A stretch of DNA of 7,560 bases from Verrucomicrobiales bacterium (GTDB lineage Bacteria; Verrucomicrobiota; Verrucomicrobiia; Limisphaerales; SXQI01). The notes below the pieces were generated by a model. That model did no database searches. It saw nothing but the letters and a program-made list of their open reading frames with translations, and was not told where the DNA came from. The stretch spans positions 1 to 7,560 of the forward strand of contig JAQGOX010000761.1 in assembly GCA_028293365.1 (NCBI GenBank), given 5' to 3'. A program made the translations under genes and the position numbers. Below are positions 1 through 6,099 of this stretch, in pieces (position 1 is the first letter of the stretch; every line of letters starts with the position of its first letter).

Positions 1-366
1 GTTGGGGTTTTCCTGGTCGCCAGCACTTATCGAATTTACGCGGAAGGTGCTGCGGGCTCCTGTGAGGTTCGGGTAAATCTGCCGAGCCGCGATCCCTTGA
101 CCATCCCCGTCAGTGTAATTATCATTCCAGACAATGTAGCCTCCAGTGGCATTCAAGCTTCCAGCGGGATGCACCTGATCGCCAGGCAACGCGAAAGCTG
201 CCTGATATTCACCACCCTCCGCACTTAGGCTGCCAGAGGCGAAAAGCGAGGTTCCAGAAACGGCCAGCAACGCGATGGCCAAATAGCGCGCCGAGGCACG
301 AACTGCTCGTGATATAGTATTCAGTCTTTGCACAAAAATAAAATCGCAACCGCTTCGTTTAGACAT
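1..366 (-). CDS. Secreted repeat protein, N-terminal part only (runs off left edge)
   Basis: An open frame of 122 codons starts at ATG 366-364 and continues without a stop to base 1, so the C-terminus lies outside the window. Residues 1-28 form a long basic n-region (several Arg/Lys), followed by a hydrophobic stretch YLAIALLAVSGTSLFA (about 28-43), which reads as a Sec signal peptide. The mature part contains GDQVHP, then GGYIVWND (about 75-82), TDGDGQGIAARQI and, near the edge, FRVN...GDQENPN. This layout (GG-hydrophobic-VW, D/G-rich turn, G-I-x-A-R, then F-x-V-N and D-Q-x-x-P) matches the beta-rich VW repeats I recall from large secreted or surface proteins of Verrucomicrobia and some marine bacteria. 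That family link is from memory and no function is assigned. The ATG lies 3 bp after the stop of the exonuclease gene (TAG CAA ATG), suggesting coupling. A GTG at 333-331 would give a shorter, more usual signal peptide. The codon track is clean, so I am fairly sure it is coding. Confidence 0.78.
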   Translation of the reverse strand, partial: MSKRSGCDFIFVQRLNTISRAVRASARYLAIALLAVSGTSLFASGSLSAEGGEYQAAFALPGDQVHPAGSLNATGGYIVWNDNYTDGDGQGIAARQIYPNLTGARSTFRVNSISAGDQENPN

Positions 367-369
367 TTG

Positions 370-1347
370 CTAGGCGGCCTTCCGTTTGGATTCCAGGTTT
401 TCCACTTCCCGTAACAACGCTTTAAATCCCCACTTCGCGTAAAGTCCCTTCAATACCGTCAAATCACCCTCAGCACATCCGCAATCCGTCAATTGAAGCT
501 CGCAAACGAGAGTGTCATTCAATCGAATCAGTTGCTGATTTCGGCGGACCATTGGTTCCCATTCAATCAGAGTCGAACGCAATTTAGGACTCTTGATCTC
601 GCCAATGTGCTCGTAGATTCCATCGATTGACCCAAATTGGCCCAACAACTCTGCGGCAGTCTTCGGTCCTATACCAGGAACTCCGTCTATGTTGTCGACG
701 CTGTCACCGATCAAACTTAGCCAATCCAAAACCTGGGCAGGCGAAACTCCAGTTTTATTACGTACGTGCTCATCCGCCCAAATCGACTCACTTTTGTCAC
801 CCGGGTTCACGATACCGACATTCGCATCCACCAATTGCATGAAATCTTTGTCGGGACTGGCAATGATTACCTGCATCCCCTTATAAGAGGATTCCCGGGC
901 AAGTGTTGCGATCCAGTCATCCGCTTCTACACCTGCTTTTGACAGGCAGGCGATTCCCGCCGCCTTTAGATAGGTTCCAATCTCTTCGATCTGCCGATCT
1001 AAATCGGGTGGGCTGGGTAGACGTTGCGCCTTATATCCCGGTAAAATCGCCATGCGTTCAGCAGCCAAACCACCATCCCAGGTCACCACGATATGCGTCG
1101 GCTGTAATCGTTCCCGCATTTTCCGCAGCATGTTGATAAAACCGTAAATTGCGTTGGTCCCTTCTCCGGAAGGCGAAGACAACGAACGAATTGCATAGAA
1201 CGCGCGATATGCGTAGGCATGACCGTCCACGATCAAGAGAAGGGCGGAAGCTTTTGGGGAAGCTGCACCGATCGCTTTATTCACGCCAGGAGTTCCGAAA
1301 AGCTCCGGCTGATCGTTTTCCGGTTCCAAAATTAGCGTTCTCTGCAC
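370..1347 (-). CDS. Stand-alone 5'-3' exonuclease (PolA N-terminal / FEN-like domain)
   Basis: A 325-residue protein matching the 5' nuclease domain that in DNA polymerase I removes flaps and RNA primers, here with no polymerase domain attached. Visible catalytic elements in order: VDGHAYAYRAFYA (metal ligand D41, R48), TWDGG (D91), GYKAQR (104-109), VEADD (E141, D143, D144), SPDKDF (D166, D168), GDSVDN (D215, D219), then the helix-hairpin-helix DNA-binding loop GVPGIGPKTAAELL (222-235). All acidic metal ligands expected for the family are present, so it should be active. The start is a GTG; an in-frame TAA lies two codons upstream, so the frame cannot extend further, and no Shine-Dalgarno site is seen. 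The first roughly 36 residues before the LLLIVDGH strand are an unusual extension, and GTG at codon 22 is an alternative start. Likely role is flap or Okazaki processing or repair, or DNA uptake given the neighbours (inference). It follows the secretin genes by 65 bp. Confidence 0.9.
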   Translation of the reverse strand: MQRTLILEPENDQPELFGTPGVNKAIGAASPKASALLLIVDGHAYAYRAFYAIRSLSSPSGEGTNAIYGFINMLRKMRERLQPTHIVVTWDGGLAAERMAILPGYKAQRLPSPPDLDRQIEEIGTYLKAAGIACLSKAGVEADDWIATLARESSYKGMQVIIASPDKDFMQLVDANVGIVNPGDKSESIWADEHVRNKTGVSPAQVLDWLSLIGDSVDNIDGVPGIGPKTAAELLGQFGSIDGIYEHIGEIKSPKLRSTLIEWEPMVRRNQQLIRLNDTLVCELQLTDCGCAEGDLTVLKGLYAKWGFKALLREVENLESKRKAA

Positions 1348-1412
1348 AATTTACACACAGATAGTTCGAGGCAAATGCCGCGCCAACCTGCGATTAAGTT
1401 CATCGAATTTAG
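1348..1412 (-). other. Short intergenic gap upstream of the exonuclease gene
   Basis: 65 bp separate the stop of the second secretin piece from the GTG of the exonuclease. Reading the minus strand, I see only a very short GGC-ATTT-GCC inverted repeat without a following T-run, so no credible intrinsic terminator, and only poor promoter-like hexamers. The exonuclease may therefore be read from the upstream operon, but a weak promoter here cannot be excluded. Confidence 0.4.
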
Positions 1413-1997
1413 TTAGGGCACTACCGGCTTCTGCTCAGGAACTGTGTTCGGATCATACGGTAAATTATCCGGAGTGTGGACCCGATTGCCAGCGGGATCA
1501 ATGATCACAGGGGTAACGAAAACTACCAGATTCTTCTTCGTGCTCGAAGAGCTCTCGCTTCGAAATAAACGTCCCAGCAAAGGTATGTCACCGAGTACGG
1601 GAACTTTATCTTTCGTTTTCGTCACGTTCTCTGCAATCAAACCACCAAGAACCACGGTCTGCCCATCCCAAACGATGGCGCTGGTGGTAATCTGCCGGAC
1701 GCGAAATCCCGGCAAGGGAGTTGGTTGCGTCGGAGTATTTCCAATCACGGTCTGGAATTGGCGCGAATTTTCGGTATCGTACCCGAGAAACTCAGTGAGC
1801 GTGGGAACGATGGACATCTGAATCGAATATCCGTCTGCTGACACATAGGGAATAACGTCGAGGACCGGACCGAACGGAATCTGCGCAGCCTGGGGGGTAA
1901 CTGCCGGAATCACCTGCGGCTGCTGCACGATCTGTCCCTGTGCAGCCACACCTAGCAAGAGGGTGGCCGCCGCGACGATTGATTTTTTATTGCTCAT
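1413..1997 (-). CDS. C-terminal half of a split secretin, with its own signal peptide
   Basis: A 194-residue protein containing the second half of the type II/III secretion-type secretin domain, the outer-membrane pore module. From residue 41 it reads PFGPVLDVIPYVSADGYSIQ, a core beta strand pair. It continues with RVRQITTSAIVWDGQTVVLGGLI (99-121), then the secretin signature VPVLGDIPLLGRLFR (132-146) and KKNLVVFVTPVIIDP (154-168), and ends in a Pro-rich tail. What is missing is the first half of the domain, which is encoded immediately upstream. The N-terminus MSNKK followed by SIVAAATLLLGVAAQG is a typical Sec signal peptide (basic n-region, hydrophobic core, cleavage plausible after V-A-A at 17-19). 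The piece therefore looks built to be exported on its own. Residues 20-40 are a Gln/Pro/Ala linker. The ATG is 19 bp after the previous stop, with no clear Shine-Dalgarno. It is inferred to co-assemble with the upstream gene product; a decayed remnant is less likely because all core motifs are intact. Confidence 0.9.
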   Translation of the reverse strand: MSNKKSIVAAATLLLGVAAQGQIVQQPQVIPAVTPQAAQIPFGPVLDVIPYVSADGYSIQMSIVPTLTEFLGYDTENSRQFQTVIGNTPTQPTPLPGFRVRQITTSAIVWDGQTVVLGGLIAENVTKTKDKVPVLGDIPLLGRLFRSESSSSTKKNLVVFVTPVIIDPAGNRVHTPDNLPYDPNTVPEQKPVVP

Positions 1998-2019
1998 GTT
2001 TGTAAAGTCTTATTGGTTA
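1998..2019 (-). other. Junction between the two secretin pieces
   Basis: The upstream gene stops with TAA at 2019-2017 and the downstream ATG is at 1997-1995, in a different frame. Reading the downstream frame back from its ATG gives AAC, ACA, TTT, GAC and then a TAA at 2012-2010. A ribosome would have to shift before 2019 to avoid the first stop, and would then meet the second, so one slip or one base error cannot fuse the two ORFs. The spacer is AT-rich with no obvious ribosome binding site. Confidence 0.85.
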
Positions 2020-4296
2020 ACGGCTGATTCCAGGTGCAGCGGCACCGCCGCCAATACCTCCGACCGCTCCTACTCCACCACCACCCAGCCCTTGAACTCC
2101 CAATCCAACGATGATGGTAAGCGTGTCCTCCACGCTTATACGCGCCTGCCTCCCGCTTAACGTAGTGATTTTTGGAGCGGAAAGCAGGTCCACTCCACCA
2201 CGTTGCTCCAATGCGCGAATTACCAACCGAAATTGAGGATCTGTCAAAATACCGCTGATGGTTGCGACAGGAGCCGCCCCACTGTTACGAAGATTGCTGG
2301 TGAGAAGCTGGTCAGTGGCCGCGTTGATTGGCACCGATGGACTACCAAATTCACCCGGAAATACACCAGCCGGATTAGCCTTTGTGGCTGCACCCGCAAA
2401 CGAGGGGGCGCTCCCGCCTTGAACACCAGCCGCTCCTCCTGCGAACAAGGCATTCCCCAAGAGCCAATCGAATCCGAGGCTCTTGCTATCCGTTTGAGAG
2501 ATCTCAGCGAATTTCGCTTCGATCGTCACTTGGGGAGGAGCGATATTAAGCGCACGAACTGCTTCCTCAACGATATCCAAGTCGCGTAAAGTGGCGCGAA
2601 CCAGTAGGATGCCCGTACGGTCATTGAAAAACAACGTCTTCTGCTCAGGAAGCTGTTGGCCCTGCCCTTGCCCCTGATTAAACCCTCCCAATCCCTGTTG
2701 CGCAAAAGCGTTCGTTCTAAAATCAACCCCCGCAGCAATAAAGAAATTACGAACTTCCTGCTGAATATTGAACAGCAGGTTGGTTTGGGTAACTCCGGTG
2801 ATTCCGGTCCCGCCCTGACCACCACCGGCACCACCGGCACCACCACCACCACCGCCGGTGGTCTGGCTGTTCCCACCGAAAGTAAAGAATCCACCGGGAC
2901 CACCACCACCAGTAGTTTGGCCGTTTTGCCCGCCAGCGCCCGCACCACCACCGCCACCACCTGCTTGTCCGCCTTGTGACGTCACCAGACCAAGGAATGG
3001 GCTAGGGCTGTAGGAGACGCCTTCCAATCCCTGTCGGAAAGTGTTTGGATCAACTTTAAACGTCCGGCTATAAAGCGGTTCGCTCGGCGACGCTCCCTGC
3101 TGCGTAAACACAACGGCGTAATCTTCGACCGAATATTTAATCGAAACCGATTGAGATTGATTTGCCGGAGGTTTGGCGACCATAACGATTGCCTTCAACA
3201 CATCCTCCAAACGAATGTTGTGCAGCGGTGGATCCATTTTAACGAGGAAATCATCCAAAACAACCGGAGTGTCATTGGCAGCACTAGCGATAGGTTGTCC
3301 GGTTAAAGGATCGATCTGATTGGCCAACTGGATCGGCGCGGGCTTATCTGCCTGTGAGCTAATAATGAAATTGATTCCGCGTTTATCCGGATCGCGTTTC
3401 TTAACTTCGTTCGCCAATTCTTTGATGACTTCGCTCAGGGGAACTTCGCTCGGCAGCGCAAATTCATCCAGGATGATATGATCCATCTTTTGATAAATCA
3501 GTTGTCGTCCGGGACTGGAATAGACTCTATTCGTGGTGGCAAACGGGTTTGCTGATGGAAGAGAATCCCGAGTCAACGGGGTATTCCAGGAACGTTCAAC
3601 CGTCAACATCGCTTCGCCCGAAACGATTTCCCGTTTGCGCGCCTCCTGCTGATAGCGGCGTTCGGTAAGCAATTTCAGGTAATAAAATGCACCCTGATTT
3701 TCCGGATCCTCCTTGGCAGCCTGTTTAAGCTTTGCTTCAGCTTCGTCGAGTTTGCCCATTTCCATCAGCAACCGGGCATCCTGCACGAGCGTGGAAGTTT
3801 TCACCCGTTCCCCACGAACCTCCGGAATCCGCGCAAGCTCTTCCCGACTGGGAACTTTTCCCTGCTGAGCCAGGATCCGGCGATCGTTGTCGGCTTTAAA
3901 TTTCTCGGCGGCCGGATTTTTGGGATCAACCCGCAACGCTCGCGTGATCTGAGCGTCAGCTTCCGCCAAATCGCCGCGCTTCTGTGCTTTTTGGGCCAGT
4001 TCGAGACGCACTGCAACAAAGCCGCTGATTGTCTCTGCGCGCTCTTTGTCAATACCGACGCCGACTCGCTGCACGAGCGCCAACGCTTCTTCATATTTGC
4101 GCGCCGCAGCCGGGATGTCACCGCTGGTTTTGAGCGCCCGTGCGTCAACGAGAGTTTTTCGGAGCTGAATGCTGTCTGCCTGGCGCCGCGCGGCCTCTTC
4201 ACCCGCGATTATGTTTGGAGAGGTCTGGGCGGCAAGCTGGAGTTGACTTCCACACAGAAGAATTAAGACAAGATAGGACGTAGCTGCTTTGATCAT
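2017..4296 (-). CDS. PilQ/GspD-like secretin precursor, N-terminal piece with TPR and N domains
   Basis: A 759-residue exported protein of a type IV pilus / type II secretion outer-membrane channel. Order of parts: signal peptide (1-24, LVLILLCGSQLQLAA); TPR-like helical region (about 30-215, with the repeat phrases GDIPAAARKYEEALALV, GDLAEADAQITRALRVDP and GKLDEAEAKLKQAAKEDP); an N0/STN-like region beginning IILDEFALPSEVPLSEVIKEL (274-293); and a second small domain around RLEDVLKAI to YAVVF (362-397). A Gly-rich insert follows (441-498), then an N3-like domain (TLFFNDRTGILLVRATLRDLDIVEEAV, 554-580). The secretin beta domain opens with QVTIEAKFAEIS (589-600) and DPQFRLVIRALEQRGGVDLLSAPKITTLSGRQARISVEDT. 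It then ends in a Gly-rich tail at 759, before the LDVIPYV strand, the VPVLG signature and the final strands, which the next ORF supplies. The size without that part is otherwise normal for a TPR-bearing secretin. It starts 34 bp after the PilP-like gene. Closest remembered relative is Amuc_1098. Confidence 0.9.
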   Translation of the reverse strand: MIKAATSYLVLILLCGSQLQLAAQTSPNIIAGEEAARRQADSIQLRKTLVDARALKTSGDIPAAARKYEEALALVQRVGVGIDKERAETISGFVAVRLELAQKAQKRGDLAEADAQITRALRVDPKNPAAEKFKADNDRRILAQQGKVPSREELARIPEVRGERVKTSTLVQDARLLMEMGKLDEAEAKLKQAAKEDPENQGAFYYLKLLTERRYQQEARKREIVSGEAMLTVERSWNTPLTRDSLPSANPFATTNRVYSSPGRQLIYQKMDHIILDEFALPSEVPLSEVIKELANEVKKRDPDKRGINFIISSQADKPAPIQLANQIDPLTGQPIASAANDTPVVLDDFLVKMDPPLHNIRLEDVLKAIVMVAKPPANQSQSVSIKYSVEDYAVVFTQQGASPSEPLYSRTFKVDPNTFRQGLEGVSYSPSPFLGLVTSQGGQAGGGGGGAGAGGQNGQTTGGGGPGGFFTFGGNSQTTGGGGGGAGGAGGGQGGTGITGVTQTNLLFNIQQEVRNFFIAAGVDFRTNAFAQQGLGGFNQGQGQGQQLPEQKTLFFNDRTGILLVRATLRDLDIVEEAVRALNIAPPQVTIEAKFAEISQTDSKSLGFDWLLGNALFAGGAAGVQGGSAPSFAGAATKANPAGVFPGEFGSPSVPINAATDQLLTSNLRNSGAAPVATISGILTDPQFRLVIRALEQRGGVDLLSAPKITTLSGRQARISVEDTLTIIVGLGVQGLGGGGVGAVGGIGGGAAAPGISR
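2803..2976 (-). repeat. Gly-rich low-complexity tract inside the secretin gene
   Basis: On the plus strand this is a run of acc/gcc-type triplets. On the coding strand it gives residues 441-498, almost entirely Gly with interspersed Ala, Gln, Thr and Asn, interrupted by GGFFTFGGN. It sits between N domains of the secretin, where a flexible loop is tolerated. A tract of near-identical GGN codons like this is prone to length change by slippage and would be expected to vary between strains (inference). Confidence 0.8.
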
Positions 4297-4330
4297 GGGC
4301 TTGGTTTTCTTACCGCAAAAAGCTCTTCGA

Positions 4331-5122
4331 TTACTTGCCGGACGGATTCAATTTCAAGGTCGATGTTTTCCCGTTTGATTTCGCCGAGAATACAACTTCA
4401 TTTGGGTTGATGGCAACGATATTGTAAGTTTCCTGTGCGAAAGTAACAGCATCTTTTTCGTGAAGGTCTTTTCTGACGACACTTTCCGGAGGATACGCGA
4501 AATCCGCGCTGTAACCGACAACACGTGAATAAGGTTGCCCCTTGGTTAACGTAATCGGCTCTTTGTCACCTTCTACAAGGATTGAAATGGCCGTGGGATT
4601 TTCCGGCGGTCCCTTGACTTCATGCATTGCAAATAAGTTATTTTTTGCTTTGGGTGCGACTTGCCGAATGTTCTTGCGAACAGGACGATCGGTTTCCCGG
4701 ATTATAGTTACGGTATATTTCAAATCGTCTCCGGTGCCAGTAACTTCATCGAATGAAGCTTTGAGTTCCAAGGGTTTAATAGCCGTAATCTTAGCAGCTC
4801 CCATTCCAATTTCATCGCCGCGCTGAATTTTTATCAGAGTTCCATCAGGACGACGCTGCCATTTTACCGGGTTAAATAAGTTATGTTGCCCGAAGAGCTG
4901 CACCTTTACCGGCGACTGAACCCGAGCCAGAATTTTTTCATTCGTGGAGAGATTGACCGGCTTATACATTCCGGGTTTTGCTCCCACAATCTCCTGTTTG
5001 CGTTCCTCCATCCTTTGACGCTCTGTTGAAACTTTGATTGGCATCAGGGCGGCTGCGGTTGCCAACCCCAGCAATACAATGCTCAGGATGATTTTCTCGT
5101 AATGTCGTTTTAAAAACTGCAT
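4331..5122 (-). CDS. PilP/GspC-like inner-membrane protein (Amuc_1099-like)
   Basis: A 263-residue protein with one N-terminal membrane segment (about 10-28, KIILSIVLLGLATAAALMP) preceded by a basic cytoplasmic stub, and the rest in the periplasm. There is no lipobox Cys, so it is a membrane-anchored protein like GspC rather than a lipoprotein like classical PilP. Two beta-rich regions follow. One around QLFGQHNLFNPVKWQRRPDG to KITAIKPLELKA (75-122) and one at the end, ETYNIVAINPNEVVFSAKS...TSTLKL (231-257), have the look of the homology-region domain that binds secretin N domains (strand-turn with INPNEVVF). The expected role is linking the PilN/PilO inner-membrane complex to the secretin. 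The position directly between the PilO-like gene (4 bp) and the secretin gene (34 bp) supports this. The start ATG has no Shine-Dalgarno and is probably translated by coupling with the upstream stop. The family assignment rests on topology, order and weak motifs. Confidence 0.72.
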   Translation of the reverse strand: MQFLKRHYEKIILSIVLLGLATAAALMPIKVSTERQRMEERKQEIVGAKPGMYKPVNLSTNEKILARVQSPVKVQLFGQHNLFNPVKWQRRPDGTLIKIQRGDEIGMGAAKITAIKPLELKASFDEVTGTGDDLKYTVTIIRETDRPVRKNIRQVAPKAKNNLFAMHEVKGPPENPTAISILVEGDKEPITLTKGQPYSRVVGYSADFAYPPESVVRKDLHEKDAVTFAQETYNIVAINPNEVVFSAKSNGKTSTLKLNPSGK

Positions 5123-5126
5123 GCAG

Positions 5127-6095
5127 CTATTTTGAAGGGGGTAGAAGTTTCACAACTTCCAGCGCGAGCGTGAATCGGAGCTTGTTTTCGTCCAAAACTG
5201 TGACCAGCCCGCCCTTGGATACCGGAGCCTGAGGTGCGGCGGCAACGGGAGCGGGTGGAGGCAGGCGATTGTAGCGACTCATACCGCCTCCCATACCACC
5301 ATAACGTGACTGCATCATTCTGGACTGAAGTTCAGCCGGCGTTGGCGCGACCGCCACCGCAACTCCCGCTGCTGCCGGAGCTTTGTCTACACCCAAAGTT
5401 TTTACCACGAAGCATTGCGGAGCAGTAACCAAACCTTCCATGACACGGGCCAATTCGCTGCTGAAACCCTGAAAGGTCACTTCATAGGGAGTTACCGCCG
5501 CCCACGAATTCGTCACGGATTTGCCGCTGGACAGGAAATCAACGTACCCGCTTTCGCCGGTCGTGGGCACACGTTTAAGGCCCACCAGCGCAGGCACTTT
5601 TGCTTCACAGAGTATCTCCACGAGAGCCCGCACATCAGCTAACTCCGAAGCCAGCGATCCAACGTCTTTGAAGTCCACCGCGCTCTTTTGCGCCCCGTAT
5701 GTGAACCAATAATCCTTGACCGGAAGATTCATTCCGGACCGGCCTGCCAACTGTTGCAAGTTTGCGACCGTCGTATCCAACAGGCCGCGAAAGCTTTGGT
5801 TATTGAGCTCTTTTTCTACGATCGGAGGCGCGAATTGTTTGCGTATCTGCGCCATGAAATCGTTCAGTCTCTTTTCATCGTCCTTGGCCAGGGCAATATT
5901 ATTGACTTTATCAGTCCCTGGATGAACCGGTTGATTGACCAGTTGTTTGAGCGTCGCAGTCCGCTGATCCAGCTCTTCAGTCACCGAAGCGTCCGCCTGA
6001 ATTCCCTGATAAAGGTAAAATCCAGCCAGCCCCAGCAAAGCAAGAGCAACCAGACCACCGATCAGCAGAAACAAATTTTTCTTAATCCAAGCCAT
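5127..6095 (-). CDS. PilO-like bitopic protein (Amuc_1100-like)
   Basis: A 322-residue protein with a short basic N-terminus (MAWIKKN), a transmembrane segment (about 8-30, LFLLIGGLVALALLGLAGFYLY) and a periplasmic part. After the membrane come a helical / coiled-coil stretch (about 36-120), an alpha/beta region including SLASELADVRALVEILCEAKVPAL (147-170), and the strand-helix-strand PYEVTFQGFSSELARVMEGLVTA...FVVKTLGVDK (203-238). This last part matches the ferredoxin-like core of PilO. The same arrangement occurs in the Akkermansia protein Amuc_1100 as I remember it (P-L-E-I-A-F-Q-G at the equivalent strand). Residues 239-290 are an Ala/Pro-rich and Gly/Met-rich loop, before a final strand LRFTLALEVVKLLPP. 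It is inferred to pair with the PilN part of the upstream fusion protein and recruit the PilP-like protein. ATG lies 4 bp after the upstream stop, with an AAGG close before it. Confidence 0.8.
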   Translation of the reverse strand: MAWIKKNLFLLIGGLVALALLGLAGFYLYQGIQADASVTEELDQRTATLKQLVNQPVHPGTDKVNNIALAKDDEKRLNDFMAQIRKQFAPPIVEKELNNQSFRGLLDTTVANLQQLAGRSGMNLPVKDYWFTYGAQKSAVDFKDVGSLASELADVRALVEILCEAKVPALVGLKRVPTTGESGYVDFLSSGKSVTNSWAAVTPYEVTFQGFSSELARVMEGLVTAPQCFVVKTLGVDKAPAAAGVAVAVAPTPAELQSRMMQSRYGGMGGGMSRYNRLPPPAPVAAAPQAPVSKGGLVTVLDENKLRFTLALEVVKLLPPSK

Positions 6096-6099
6096 AACC

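Noticed and set aside
1348..1412. Candidate terminator/promoter between the secretin and the exonuclease
   Set aside because: Only a 3-bp-stem inverted repeat without a T-run and poorly spaced -35/-10-like hexamers are present; too weak to call.
2848..2862. Perfect palindrome ACCACCG-C-CGGTGGT
   Set aside because: It sits inside the Gly-rich coding repeat, has a one-base loop and no T-run, and is expected by chance in such low-complexity DNA; not called a terminator or operator.
2526..2960. 144-residue ORF in another frame of the minus strand, Val/Arg-rich
   Set aside because: It lies wholly within the secretin gene. Its composition is the frame-shifted reading of Gly-codon repeats, with no domain, leader or RBS.
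2656..2979. Thr-rich plus-strand ORF (107 residues)
   Set aside because: It is the antisense reading of the Gly-rich tract (GGN codons read as ACC and the like); a composition shadow.
4225..4296. Possible lipoprotein signal at the start of the secretin (LVLILLCGS)
   Set aside because: The residues before Cys are I-L-L, not the small residues (G/A/S at -1) required by the lipobox. A normal signal peptidase I site after LAA fits better.
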